Shown: positions 17,057-26,158, numbered from the stretch's first letter. The stretch: 64,000 nucleotides of DNA from Paenibacillus sp. J2TS4 (GCF_018403245.1 NZ_BOSH01000003.1:1-64000); one strand, 5' to 3'. Translations and numbers: made by a program. Notes: generated by a model not told the origin, from the sequence alone.

Positions 17057-17730
17057 CATTGCAGGGTGGCGCAGTATTCTAGTCAGTCTACCATTTCTGA
17101 GGGCGGGCCTAAAAATTCGCCAAAGGGCACATCGATGAAGTTCCTGGTGTTGGCTTCTAACGCCCAGTTGGGGGCTGATGCTGGGAGTTAAGGTTGGAGG
17201 GCGATCCACAAAGGCATGTGGGCGTTGACCCTACTTCCGCGGAGGCCCAAGTTCGTGGCTTTTGCGCCACCGCGCGCTCGGTTACGGCTTGGGGTATGAA
17301 CCTGCAAAGGCGAGTCTAACTTGTTCAACCGGCGGTTCCTAACCGTCTGCCGGGGAGACTAAAATGGCTTGCGTGCAGCGTAGCCTGCCTTGAGTGAGTC
17401 AGAGGGGATTACAGAAAGTAGGACTCCGTTTTTTCGGCCAAAAAAATGGAGACTGGTGCTGTATGAAATCTGGCTTGCAAAAGAGGCTAAGAATTGGTTA
17501 AGGACTGCCCGAGGAAAACTCCTAGACTGTTCACAACCGTGAGGCTTTTTGGGGATTATAGTGTGGTCTGAGTGGTAATCCAGTCTGATGACTGGCGACA
17601 GCGTCAAGGCTGGCATAAAGGGAAACCGCCCTTTCGGCGACGATAGGGAGACTGGCCTGGGAAAACCTACTGGACCTAAGCCACAGCGTTTACTCAGAAA
17701 GCTGCCACTCCATTTCATTAGAGATGGAGA
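17057..17730 (+). ncRNA. ole: OLE RNA (ornate large extremophilic RNA)
   Basis: This 758-bp gap between ispA and oapA has no credible protein frame but is rich in stable helices: GTGGC/GCCAC near 17253-17268, CCGGC-GGTT/AACC-GCCGG near 17331-17355, ACTCC-TTTTTT/AAAAAA-GGAG near 17425-17453, CCAGTC/GACTGG near 17580-17595, AAAGGG/CCCTTT near 17618-17634, and a 9-bp terminal stem at 17708-17729. Known OLE RNAs are about 610 nt, lie in isoprenoid/DNA-metabolism operons and are followed by oapA, as here. The family forms a membrane ribonucleoprotein needed for cold, alcohol and Mg stress tolerance. I identify it from position, size, structure and partner gene; the 5' end is inferred from the promoter. 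Confidence 0.85.
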
Positions 17731-17741
17731 CGTTCCGAAGC

Positions 17742-18380
17742 ATGAAATATTCGTTAAAGCACTCCATGAAATGGAGTATTTTTATATCGGTCGTAACCTT
17801 CATTATGGCCGGCATATTCACCGTTGCCTCCACCTCCATACTGGAAGGTGTGTCGTGGGGCTTCGGGATGCTGATCGTATTCTTGCTGGTTTTGATCGGA
17901 GTTTTTTTTGATATTCTGGGACTGGCGGCGGCGGCCGCAAGCGAGGTTCCCTTTCACGGAATGGCTTCCGAACGGGTTAAAGGTTCCAAGCATTCCATCT
18001 ATATTGTCCGCAATGCGGACCGGTTCTCCAATTTTTGCAACGATGTTATCGGCGATATGGCGGGCGTTATTAGCGGAGCGGCCTCTGCGATTGTCGTGAT
18101 TAAGCTTCTGGGCAATATTGGAAGCGAAAGTCAGGCGCTCAGCATTACAATTAGCGTAATCTTTACGGCCATGGTTTCGGCCATGACGGTCGGGGGCAAA
18201 GCATTGGGCAAATCGTTCGCTATTCATTACGCGACGGACATTGTTCTGATGATTGGCAAGTTGTTCTATTACTTGGAGCGTCATCTAAAAATTCGTTTGT
18301 TTAACCCGAAGAAACGAAAGCGCAAATCACTCAACGGGAAGCGAGGGAATAAACGTGCTCGAACAAGTCAATCAGCCTGA
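17742..18380 (+). CDS. oapA: OLE-associated membrane protein OapA
   Basis: A 212-residue protein with four predicted membrane helices (about residues 10-28, 34-58, 103-122 and 130-152) and a very basic C-terminal tail ending near [19 protein letters not shown] conserved-looking loop, [20 protein letters not shown], lies between helices 2 and 3. OapA binds OLE RNA and holds it at the membrane; the match rests on adjacency, size and topology. I prefer the ATG at 17742, with GGAG 12 nt upstream; an in-frame ATG at 17724 is buried in the RNA's terminal hairpin. The 3' end overlaps dxs by 26 bp. Confidence 0.83.
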   Translation: MKYSLKHSMKWSIFISVVTFIMAGIFTVASTSILEGVSWGFGMLIVFLLVLIGVFFDILGLAAAAASEVPFHGMASERVKGSKHSIYIVRNADRFSNFCNDVIGDMAGVISGAASAIVVIKLLGNIGSESQALSITISVIFTAMVSAMTVGGKALGKSFAIHYATDIVLMIGKLFYYLERHLKIRLFNPKKRKRKSLNGKRGNKRARTSQSA

Positions 18381-20238
18381 GGATTTAAAAAGGCTGTCTG
18401 TTGCAGAATTAGAAATTCTGGCCGAAGAAATTCGACAATTTTTAATTGAAAAGCTTTCGCTAACAGGCGGTCACCTCGCCCCGAATCTGGGTGTTGTTGA
18501 GCTTACACTTGCGATGCATTATTTATTCGATAGCCCTAACGATAAATTTATATACGACGTAGGACATCAATCCTACGTACATAAAATTTTGACGGGACGA
18601 AAAGATCAATTTCACACCCTTCGCAAATACAAAGGGTTATGCGGATTCGTCAAAAAATCCGAGAGCGAGCATGACGTATGGGAGGCGGGGCACAGCAGCA
18701 CCTCCCTGTCCGCAGCTATGGGAATGGCTGTTGCGCGCGATCTCAAGCAGGAAAACAATAAAATTATCGCTGTCATTGGAGACGGGGCGATGACCGGGGG
18801 AATGGCTCTTGAGGCTATGAACCATATCGGTCATGAGAAGAAGAAGATGATCGTTGTTCTGAATGACAACGAAATGTCGATCGCTCCGAATGTCGGCGCC
18901 ATTCACAATTATTTGAGCCGCCTTCGTTCGGATAAGCATTACAAGAAAGCTAAAGAAGAAGTGGAGAATATTCTAAAGAAAATTCCGGCTATCGGAGATT
19001 CTTTAGCGAAGACAGCAGAGAAATTAAAAGACAGCCTGAAGTATTTGGTCGTGTCCGGAATTTTTTTCGAGGAGCTCGGCTTTACTTACATGGGGCCTAT
19101 CGATGGTCATAATCTGCCTCTGTTACTCGATTCCTTCCAGCAGGCGGATAAAGTACAAGGACCCGTTCTGCTTCATGTCGTGACGGTGAAGGGCAAAGGC
19201 TATAAGCCGGCTGAGGCCAATTCGCAGGCTTGGCACGGGGCCAGCCCCTACAAAATCGAATCGGGTCAAATGCTTAAATCCGTCGGTCCGCCGATGTATA
19301 CCGACGTCTTCGGCAGTACGCTGATCGAGCTCGCTGAGAACGATCCCCGGATTATCGCGGTCACTCCTGCCATGCCCGCCGGCTCGGGCTTGCTGAAGTT
19401 CGCGGATCGGTTTCCAAACCGGATGATTGATGTCGGAATAGCTGAACAGCACGCCGCGACACTATGCGGAGCTTTGGCGGGCGAAGGCATGAAGCCGGTA
19501 TTTGCTGTCTATTCGACCTTTTTGCAAAGAGCTTATGATCAGGTAGTCCATGACATCTGCCGGCAAAATCTGAATGTAGCCTTTGCGATCGACCGGGCCG
19601 GATTTGTCGGGCCCGATGGAGAGACGCATCAGGGTGTATATGATATCGCCTTCTTAAGGAGCGTTCCCAACATTGTCGTCATGATGCCGAAGGATGAGAA
19701 TGAATTGAGGCATATGATGAAGACGGCTATCGAATACAATGATGGGCCGATTGCGGTCCGCTACCCGCGAATCAATGGGACAGGGGTCAAGCTCGAGGAG
19801 GCTATGAAGCCTATTCCGATCGGAACGTGGGAAGTCGTCAGGGAAGGGGCGGGGTATGCCATCCTGGCAGTAGGTCCGATGGTTCAGCTGGCGGAGCAGG
19901 CAGCCGAGCTGTTGAAGCCGCAAGGAATGAATGTACGGGTAATCAACGCCCGGTTTATTAAACCGTTGGATGAGACTATGCTGCTGCAGCTGGCCAAAGA
20001 GCGAGTGAGCTTGCTTACGCTGGAAGAAGGCGCCGCGATGGGCGGTTTTGGCAGTTCCGTGCTGGAGTTCTACGCTAATAAAGGAATTTACGGGATGCAG
20101 ATTAAACCGATCGGTGTACCGGACTATTTCGTAGAGCATGGAAGCATTTCGGAACAACGGGCGGAAATCGGATTAACTCCAGAAAACATCGCATTGCAAA
20201 TACAGGCTATGCTGCCCCGCAAAAAAGTTAGAGCCTAG
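18355..20238 (+). CDS. dxs: 1-deoxy-D-xylulose-5-phosphate synthase
   Basis: The 627-residue thiamine-dependent enzyme that joins pyruvate and glyceraldehyde 3-phosphate in the first step of the MEP isoprenoid pathway. Family marks are [20 protein letters not shown] (about residues 38-57), the TPP motif [15 protein letters not shown] (about 142-156), [20 protein letters not shown] (about 360-379) and [18 protein letters not shown] (about 412-429). It starts at GTG with GCGAGGG upstream, inside the end of oapA. ispA lies upstream, so the same cluster makes both precursor and prenyl product. Confidence 0.95.
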   Translation: MLEQVNQPEDLKRLSVAELEILAEEIRQFLIEKLSLTGGHLAPNLGVVELTLAMHYLFDSPNDKFIYDVGHQSYVHKILTGRKDQFHTLRKYKGLCGFVKKSESEHDVWEAGHSSTSLSAAMGMAVARDLKQENNKIIAVIGDGAMTGGMALEAMNHIGHEKKKMIVVLNDNEMSIAPNVGAIHNYLSRLRSDKHYKKAKEEVENILKKIPAIGDSLAKTAEKLKDSLKYLVVSGIFFEELGFTYMGPIDGHNLPLLLDSFQQADKVQGPVLLHVVTVKGKGYKPAEANSQAWHGASPYKIESGQMLKSVGPPMYTDVFGSTLIELAENDPRIIAVTPAMPAGSGLLKFADRFPNRMIDVGIAEQHAATLCGALAGEGMKPVFAVYSTFLQRAYDQVVHDICRQNLNVAFAIDRAGFVGPDGETHQGVYDIAFLRSVPNIVVMMPKDENELRHMMKTAIEYNDGPIAVRYPRINGTGVKLEEAMKPIPIGTWEVVREGAGYAILAVGPMVQLAEQAAELLKPQGMNVRVINARFIKPLDETMLLQLAKERVSLLTLEEGAAMGGFGSSVLEFYANKGIYGMQIKPIGVPDYFVEHGSISEQRAEIGLTPENIALQIQAMLPRKKVRA

Positions 20239-20252
20239 AACGGTGGAACGGA

Positions 20253-21089
20253 ATGTCTTCAGATAAAGTTCGAATAGATTTGTTATTAGTGGAGCAGGGC
20301 TACTATGATAACCAGGCAAAAGCACAAGCGGCCATTATGGCCGGTCTTGTCTTTCTTGGGGAGGAACGGCTGGAAAAAGCGGGGACCCGGGTTCCACGTT
20401 CGGCCAAACTCCAGGTCAAGGGAGCGGTGCATCCTTATGTCAGCCGTGGAGGATTGAAGCTGGAGAAAGCGCTCCAGGTATTCGGGATTGATCTTAGCGC
20501 TAAGGTTATGCTGGATATCGGAGCCTCTACAGGCGGATTTACCGATTGCGCTCTTCGTAACGGTGCTTCTTATGTCTACGCTATTGATGTGGGCTATAAT
20601 CAATTGGATTGGATCATTCGGAGCGATCCCCGGGTTCATGTCATGGAACGTACGAACTTCCGCCATTTGTCACCGGAAGGGCTGAAAGGACCTAAACCCG
20701 AATTTGCCTCTATCGACGTTTCGTTTATTTCACTTAAACGGATCCTTCCTCCTCTTAAAGCGATGCTATTTATTGGCGCGGAAGTGGTGGCGCTTATCAA
20801 GCCGCAATTCGAAGCCGAAAGAGAGCAAGTGGGCAGATCCGGCGTCGTTCGAAGTCCGGAGGTTCATCGGGAGGTTCTGGCCAATATGGTTCGTTTTGCC
20901 GCTGAGCTCGGATTTGAGCTTCACGGTCTTACCTTCTCCCCGATTACGGGCGGGGAAGGAAATATCGAATTTTTAGCCTACTGGCGAGTAGCTTCAGCAT
21001 CGTTATCCGAGCCGGCAGGAATCGAAACGACGATTAGCGCAGTCGTTCAGGACGCGGCGGATACGCTTGCGAGAAACCCATCCGAGTGA
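20253..21089 (+). CDS. tlyA: TlyA family rRNA 2'-O-methyltransferase
   Basis: A 278-residue protein with an N-terminal S4 RNA-binding domain (about residues 5-65, RIDLLLVEQGYYDNQAKAQA) and a FtsJ-like methyltransferase domain with the SAM loop MLDIGASTGGFTDCAL (about 86-101). In characterised members it methylates ribose of rRNA cytidines; the older hemolysin label is historical. It is YqxC in B. subtilis, between dxs and ahrC as here. Start and length are normal. Confidence 0.92.
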   Translation: MSSDKVRIDLLLVEQGYYDNQAKAQAAIMAGLVFLGEERLEKAGTRVPRSAKLQVKGAVHPYVSRGGLKLEKALQVFGIDLSAKVMLDIGASTGGFTDCALRNGASYVYAIDVGYNQLDWIIRSDPRVHVMERTNFRHLSPEGLKGPKPEFASIDVSFISLKRILPPLKAMLFIGAEVVALIKPQFEAEREQVGRSGVVRSPEVHREVLANMVRFAAELGFELHGLTFSPITGGEGNIEFLAYWRVASASLSEPAGIETTISAVVQDAADTLARNPSE

Positions 21090-21103
21090 TGGGTTTATTT
21101 TCG
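21074..21103 (+). terminator. Terminator at the tlyA 3' end
   Basis: AAACCCATC and GATGGGTTT form a 9-bp stem around the tlyA stop codon, followed by ATTTTCG. Confidence 0.7.
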
Positions 21104-21194
21104 ATTGTCGGCCATTGTATCAGCGATTCTCTGATAATCCGTTAAGCTCTCAGATCCCCAAGTAAATAAAGGGCTCACGGTCGGATACATTCTA

Positions 21195-21453
21195 TATAAA
21201 TTGAACTAAAGAATGTATAGATCATGGAGTGGAGAAAGAAAGATGCTTCCAGGGCGAGTTTTGGCTTTGTATTCCTACCATCCGAAGGCCCATCCATAAA
21301 TAAGGAATAATGGGTTGGATCGGGGTTCCCGAAAAGTACCTGGAATCGCTTCGAAGCCCATCTCCACTTTTTGGGGAAGGAGTATGATGTTTGAAGCTTC
21401 GGAGGCACTTTCCTTCGGAACGGAATGATCCGCTTTCTTTAGTCCCACATATA
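21195..21453. repeat. Dispersed MITE-like repeat, copy 2
   Basis: A 259-bp copy filling most of the tlyA to 21522 gap. The left end is TATAAATTGAACTAAAGAA; the right end read backwards is TATATGTGGGACTAAAGAA. The interior is nearly identical to copy 1. Apparent small proteins on the minus strand in copies 1 and 2 share a peptide ([15 protein letters not shown]) only because the DNA is repeated. Confidence 0.87.
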
Positions 21454-21521
21454 GGCAAACCTCAAAGAAAAAAAGAGGAATTGCAAGGCCGGGAAGAGAA
21501 TAAAAGTAGCGAGGTGATCGG

Positions 21522-21992
21522 ATGCAGAACATCGATCGATACATCCTTGTAGTCATTATAGCTCTTCTTATTCTGTGGGGATGGTCCCGGCTCCGTCAAT
21601 GGTGGAACAAGCCTCCGGAGGAAAGCGATTGGGAAATCGAAGTGGATGAAGAAATTCCGGTGACGGCGGCGGTCGAGCTGCTTGAAGAATCCGGCTACGA
21701 AGTCATGACCTTAAAGCGCAAGGTGAATATTAACATTTGGGTCAATGAGCAAGAGGAATACCAGAGCCGGTTGTTTATCGATCATTTTGCCCGCAAAGAT
21801 GAGGGGCTGTATGTCGTCAAGCTGGCCAAGGAGCGCAAGCCTCTGGATATGACCGGCAGCGGGTTGAGAGATATGCTGATGGCTTATGCATTAATATTTA
21901 ATGAAGCGGAAGGCATTTTATATGTAGATCCTAAGCTTCGAACGATCCAGAAGATCCAATTTGAAATCAATGGAGATAAAGGTGATGATTGA
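21522..21992 (+). CDS. Membrane-anchored protein of unknown function
   Basis: A 156-residue protein with one N-terminal membrane helix (about residues 7-22), a short acidic linker and a soluble domain of about 110 residues containing VEVDEEIPVTAAVELLEESGYE-like text and an RLFIDHFARKDEGLYVVKLA segment. I do not recognise a named family. AGCGAGGTG precedes the ATG. Its stop TGA is directly followed by the argR GTG with no gap, so the two are translationally coupled; whether that reflects shared function is unclear. Confidence 0.7.
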   Translation: MQNIDRYILVVIIALLILWGWSRLRQWWNKPPEESDWEIEVDEEIPVTAAVELLEESGYEVMTLKRKVNINIWVNEQEEYQSRLFIDHFARKDEGLYVVKLAKERKPLDMTGSGLRDMLMAYALIFNEAEGILYVDPKLRTIQKIQFEINGDKGDD

Positions 21993-22442
21993 GTGAAAGG
22001 ACAAAGACATATTAAAATTCGCGAAATATTAGCTGGCCGTGAGATCGAAACACAGGATGATCTAGTCCAGGCTTTACGAGAGTCGGGGTTTCAGGTGACT
22101 CAAGCGACCGTTTCCAGAGATATTAAAGAATTACAGTTGATCAAAACTCCGCTTGATGACGGACGGTATAAATATTCGCTTCCCCCGGACAAGCATTATA
22201 ACCCATCCTTTCGATTGAAGCGGGCTTTAACAGACCATTATGTCAGCATTGATTACACGGATAATCTGGTCGTCATGAAATGTATGCCGGGAACGGCCAA
22301 TGCGATTGGGGCGCTTATCGATAATTTGGAGTGGGAAGAAATAATGGGAACCATCTGCGGGGACGATACGATCCTCATCATATGTCGCACCAAAGTACAA
22401 AGCAAGCAATTTGTAGAGCGGATTATCGGGATGATTAGTTAA
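21993..22442 (+). CDS. argR: Arginine repressor
   Basis: The 149-residue ArgR/AhrC controls arginine synthesis and breakdown with arginine as co-repressor. An N-terminal winged helix (about residues 1-70) contains [20 protein letters not shown]. The C-terminal hexamerisation and ligand domain contains [20 protein letters not shown] followed by [13 protein letters not shown], the arginine-binding GTIxGDDT type motif. It starts at GTG immediately after the preceding stop. The recN neighbour matches B. subtilis order. Confidence 0.94.
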   Translation: MKGQRHIKIREILAGREIETQDDLVQALRESGFQVTQATVSRDIKELQLIKTPLDDGRYKYSLPPDKHYNPSFRLKRALTDHYVSIDYTDNLVVMKCMPGTANAIGALIDNLEWEEIMGTICGDDTILIICRTKVQSKQFVERIIGMIS

Positions 22443-22451
22443 CAAGAACTA

Positions 22452-22660
22452 TATAAGTTGATCTAAAGAATGGATAGATCATGGAGTGGAGAAAGAAAGA
22501 TGCTTCCAGGGCGAGTTTTGGCTTTGTATTCCTACCATCCGAAGACCCTGGAATCGCTTCGAAGCCCATCTTCACTTTTTGGGGAAGGAGTATGATGTTT
22601 GAAGCTTCGGAGGCACTTTCCTTCGGAACGGAATGATCCCTTTCTTTAATGCCACATATA
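22452..22660. repeat. Dispersed MITE-like repeat, copy 3 (internally deleted)
   Basis: A 209-bp copy between argR and recN. The ends are TATAAGTTGATCTAAAGAA and, in reverse, TATATGTGGCATTAAAGAA. Compared with copies 1 and 2 it lacks about 50 bp after TACCATCCGAAG, joining directly to CCTGGAATCGCTTCGAAG. Confidence 0.87.
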
Positions 22661-22727
22661 CCAAAATTCGCAATTCGAAGGCTAAGCTGTCTTGCAACTC
22701 AAACTGACCTGCTTGGAGGACGATCCA

Positions 22728-24467
22728 ATGTTAACGGAACTATCGATTCGCAATCTGGCTGTCATTGAATCGGTGCAGCTGTCTTTCCGCGAAGGATTTC
22801 AAGTGCTGACGGGGGAAACAGGCGCCGGTAAATCGATTATCATAGACGCGTTAGGCTTAATAGCTGGCGGGCGCGGCTCTTCCGAGCTCGTTCGGTATGG
22901 GTGCGACAAGGCGGAAATTGAAGCGCTGTTCGATCTGCCAGCAGGGCATCCGGTATGGGAGGTTCTGAATAAAATCGGAATCGATGCCTCACCGGACGAG
23001 CATTTGGTCATTCGCAGAGAAGTATCCGGACAAGGTAAAAGTGTCAGTCGGATCAACGGTCAACTCGTCAATCTCTCCATGCTTCGGGAGGTTGGGGAAT
23101 GGCTCGTTAACATTCATGGACAGCATGAGCATCAATCGCTGATGAAGCCGGAGCAGCATATTCATTGGCTCGACCTGTATGGAGGCAAGCCTCTGCAGGC
23201 AGCCAAAGAACGATACCGGGCTTCTTACGAGCAGTATAAGCGGATTCAGAAGCAACTGACAGAGCTGCAGGAATCGGCGAGAGAAGCGCTTCACCTACAA
23301 GATTTATACCGTTTTCAAGTAGAGGAAATTTCGGCCGCAGAATTAAAAGCCGGTGAGGATGAATGGTTAGCGGAAGAAAAGCACAAGCTAGGGAATGCGG
23401 AAAAATTGTTTCAAAACGTGACGGAAGCTTACGAAGCTTTATACGGAAATAAAGGCTTGGATGCGATAGGGAACTCGGTCCATAAGCTTCAGGAAATTGC
23501 AGGGGTCGATCAGAAGGTGCTTCAGCCTCTGGTGGAACAAATGCAGTCATCGTACTACCAACTGGAGGATGCGGCTTACCAGCTTCGCGATTATCGTGAG
23601 CAGATTGAGTTTAATCCATTGCGGTTGGAAGAGATTGAGCAGCGGCTGGACCTGATTTCATCCTTTCGGCGCAAATATGGACCGACTACGACTGAAATAT
23701 TAGCTTATATGGAGCAAATCCAGCAAGAACTGGAGCTTCTGGAAAATAAAGACGAAGCCATGCAAAAGCTGCAGAAGCAGTTGGCCGAACAACTGGAGCA
23801 GCTGATTTCTTATGCGCGAGAGCTGTCGAGCTTGCGCAAGAAGGCGGCGGACAAGCTGGCTTCTTCCATAGAGCGTGAGCTGCAAGAATTACATATGGAG
23901 CGAACCCGGATGGCCATCCGGCTGGAGCCTCTCCACGACCCGCAGGGACCTTCCGTAGAGGGACAGACGGTAAAAATCGGTCCTCATGGGATGGATCAAG
24001 TGGAGTTTTTAATATCTGCGAACCCGGGGGAACCTTTACGCCCGCTTAGCAAGATCGCATCCGGAGGAGAAATGTCACGGATTATGCTTGCAATGAAAAC
24101 CATTTTCGCCAAAGTGGATTTAATTCCGGTTCTTATTTTTGATGAGGTAGATACTGGAGTCAGCGGACGGGCTGCCCAAGCTATTGCAGAGAAGCTGTCC
24201 AGACTTTCGCGTGAGTGCCAGGTGTTCTCCATAACGCATCTCCCCCAAGTGGCATGCATGGCAGATGGACACTACTTGATCCGCAAGGAAGTGGAGGGCG
24301 AGCGAACTTTCACCTTAGTGACAGCTCTGGACGAACGGGGACGTGTGGTTGAATTGGCGAGAATGCTTGGCGGGGTAGAAGTGACGGAGACCACCCTGCA
24401 CCATGCACAGGAAATGATCCGAATGGCGGAAGCCAGAAAAGATTCCGAAGAAGTGCCAAGCCGTTAA
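22728..24467 (+). CDS. recN: DNA repair protein RecN
   Basis: A 579-residue SMC-like ATPase that acts early in double-strand break repair. The N-terminal Walker A is TGETGAGKSIIIDAL (about residues 31-45). Two coiled-coil stretches (about 160-235 and 285-380) flank a short hinge, and the C-terminal signature and Walker B are LSKIASGGEMSRIMLAMK and VLIFDEVDTGVSG. GGAGG precedes the ATG at 22728; an upstream in-frame ATG at 22692 lacks a site. Complete for the family. Confidence 0.95.
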   Translation: MLTELSIRNLAVIESVQLSFREGFQVLTGETGAGKSIIIDALGLIAGGRGSSELVRYGCDKAEIEALFDLPAGHPVWEVLNKIGIDASPDEHLVIRREVSGQGKSVSRINGQLVNLSMLREVGEWLVNIHGQHEHQSLMKPEQHIHWLDLYGGKPLQAAKERYRASYEQYKRIQKQLTELQESAREALHLQDLYRFQVEEISAAELKAGEDEWLAEEKHKLGNAEKLFQNVTEAYEALYGNKGLDAIGNSVHKLQEIAGVDQKVLQPLVEQMQSSYYQLEDAAYQLRDYREQIEFNPLRLEEIEQRLDLISSFRRKYGPTTTEILAYMEQIQQELELLENKDEAMQKLQKQLAEQLEQLISYARELSSLRKKAADKLASSIERELQELHMERTRMAIRLEPLHDPQGPSVEGQTVKIGPHGMDQVEFLISANPGEPLRPLSKIASGGEMSRIMLAMKTIFAKVDLIPVLIFDEVDTGVSGRAAQAIAEKLSRLSRECQVFSITHLPQVACMADGHYLIRKEVEGERTFTLVTALDERGRVVELARMLGGVEVTETTLHHAQEMIRMAEARKDSEEVPSR

Positions 24468-24587
24468 TTTCCTTGTCTTTCGTGGCATCATTTACAGTAA
24501 TAAAACGATTTGGCTGGGGTTAACTTATAGGTACGCTTTTGACGACAACTCCTCGTCAGGCAGCAGAAGTAAGGGAGCGTGATATGT

Positions 24588-25919
24588 TTGAACCCCAGCA
24601 ATAGAAAAAGATGGATCGGACTACTTCTCGTTTTCTTCGTAGCTCTAATCAGCATCTCTACACCCTTTCAAAGCTTCGCGGCGTTTCCCGAAGAGCTGCA
24701 CATTTTTTCCGGACAAGGCAAGCAATTGGCGTTATCCATGCCTGTTCAGGCACAGGTGAGCGTTAAGGATCCCGGCATCGTCCAAGTGAATGGTTCGTCT
24801 CGCCCCTCCTTTGAGTTGAACCTTAAGGAGCCTTTTACCCTCCAATCGCACAATGTGGGACAAACGGAAATGAAGCTCAAATTGTTCGGAAAAATTCCGT
24901 TGAAAACTGTAAAAGTGAATGTTGTTCCGGATTTGAAGGTCATTCCGGGCGGTCAGACGATTGGGGTGAAATTAAAATCGTCAGGAATTCTTGTCGTCGG
25001 GCATCATCTTGTTTCGGTTTCCGATGAGCAAAAAGTATCCCCCGGCGAGGAAGCGAAGATTCAAGTAGGAGACCTCATTACGAGCATCAATGGGGTGGTC
25101 ATCAATGATGTCACTAAAGTGGGGGAACTGGTTAAAAAGGCCGGGGAATCCAAGCAACCGCTGGATTTAACAGTTAAACGAAACAAAGAGCAAATTAAAG
25201 TCTCCTTGCAGCCAGCCTATGATTATATTGACAAAGCTTACCGTCTCGGACTTTATATTCGCGATTCCGCTGCAGGAGTGGGAACTTTAACCTTTTACGC
25301 TCAGGATCAGGGAGTATATGGAGCGCTCGGCCATGTCATAACGGACATGGACGCCCAAACTCCGATAGAAGTCGGAGGCGGGGAAATTGTTCATTCCAAC
25401 GTAACCTCGATTGCAAAAAGCCAGACAGGGGAACCAGGAGAGAAGAGAGCGCACTTCTTTAAGGAAAGTAAAGTGATTGGAAATATTGAAAAGAACACTC
25501 CATTTGGCATCTTTGGCCGGATGTTGCAGCAGCCGGATTTCGGTTTGGCGCAAAAACCGATTCCTGTAGCCTTCGCTGAGGAGGTTAAAGAAGGGCCTGC
25601 TGAAATTTATACAGTCGTCAACGGACAAAAGGTCGAGAAATTCAGCATTGAGATTATGCATACAGCCAAGCAGGAATTTCCCGCAACTAAAGGATTGGTT
25701 ATCAAAATTACGGATCCGCGGCTGTTGGAAAGAACGGGCGGGATCGTGCAAGGAATGAGCGGCAGTCCCATCATTCAGAACGGGAAGCTGGTAGGAGCCG
25801 TCACTCATGTGTTCGTTAATGATCCAAGCTCCGGATATGGTTGCTTTATCGAATGGATGCTCCAGGATGCGGGAATCATCCTGCGCAATCAGAAAGCACC
25901 GGATTCTCAAGCAAGCTAA
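24588..25919 (+). CDS. spoIVB: SpoIVB serine peptidase
   Basis: A 443-residue forespore-secreted protease (family S55) that triggers sigma-K activation in the mother cell. A signal/anchor helix lies at about residues 8-27. A PDZ domain follows (about 120-205, GDLITSINGVVINDVTKVGE). The peptidase domain holds the His in GALGHVITDMD and the nucleophile Ser in QGMSGSPIIQNGKLVGAVTH. The TTG at 24588 is well spaced from AAGGGAG (24571-24577); the GTG at 24579 is too close to it. spo0A follows, as in B. subtilis. Confidence 0.94.
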   Translation: MNPSNRKRWIGLLLVFFVALISISTPFQSFAAFPEELHIFSGQGKQLALSMPVQAQVSVKDPGIVQVNGSSRPSFELNLKEPFTLQSHNVGQTEMKLKLFGKIPLKTVKVNVVPDLKVIPGGQTIGVKLKSSGILVVGHHLVSVSDEQKVSPGEEAKIQVGDLITSINGVVINDVTKVGELVKKAGESKQPLDLTVKRNKEQIKVSLQPAYDYIDKAYRLGLYIRDSAAGVGTLTFYAQDQGVYGALGHVITDMDAQTPIEVGGGEIVHSNVTSIAKSQTGEPGEKRAHFFKESKVIGNIEKNTPFGIFGRMLQQPDFGLAQKPIPVAFAEEVKEGPAEIYTVVNGQKVEKFSIEIMHTAKQEFPATKGLVIKITDPRLLERTGGIVQGMSGSPIIQNGKLVGAVTHVFVNDPSSGYGCFIEWMLQDAGIILRNQKAPDSQAS

Positions 25920-25923
25920 TAAG

Positions 25924-25970
25924 CACAAGCCTCGTGGAAAAGATCATGAGGCTTGTTTTCATTTTTTAAA
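25924..25970 (+). terminator. Terminator after spoIVB
   Basis: ACAAGCCTC (25925-25933) pairs with GAGGCTTGT (25948-25956), followed by TTTTCATTTTTT. It separates spoIVB from the spo0A promoter region. Confidence 0.85.
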
Positions 25971-26073
25971 GCCTGTATTGGAAGGTTTTGCGGAATTTTG
26001 TAGAAAAAGAAAGAAATTTTGATGAAATTATCTATTATAAATCAAATCGAAAAAAAAAGAAAGAAAAATAATT

Positions 26074-26106
26074 TTCGACAGCAGGAATTTAAATTTAGAT
26101 GTCGAA
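26074..26106. promoter_or_regulatory. Two 0A boxes upstream of spo0A
   Basis: TTCGACA (26074-26080) and TGTCGAA (26100-26106) are exact copies, in opposite orientation, of the Spo0A recognition heptamer. They lie 53-85 nt before the spo0A start and imply autoregulation, as known for B. subtilis spo0A. Confidence 0.82.
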
Positions 26107-26108
26107 AT
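26081..26108 (+). promoter_or_regulatory. Sigma-H-like promoter of spo0A
   Basis: GCAGGAATT (26081-26089) matches the sigma-H -35 form RnAGGAwww. After 11 nt, GTCGAAAT (26101-26108) resembles the -10 RnnGAATww. The -10 overlaps the second 0A box, so bound Spo0A would directly touch this promoter. Confidence 0.62.
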
Positions 26109-26158
26109 GATTTATAGCGAAAAAAGCTTACATTCCAGTTTATAAGGAGGATAACAAT

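Noticed and set aside
17359..17718. Minus-strand open frame of about 120 codons inside the ispA-oapA gap
   Set aside because: It has no recognisable protein features and overlaps the hairpin-rich OLE RNA; GC-rich structured RNA commonly leaves such frames.
17588..17911. Plus-strand open frame running from OLE into oapA
   Set aside because: It spans two functionally distinct sequences in a frame different from oapA and shows no family resemblance.
21175..21408. Small minus-strand proteins sharing [15 protein letters not shown] in two gaps
   Set aside because: The shared peptide reflects the duplicated MITE-like DNA (copies 1 and 2), and copy 3 breaks the frame.
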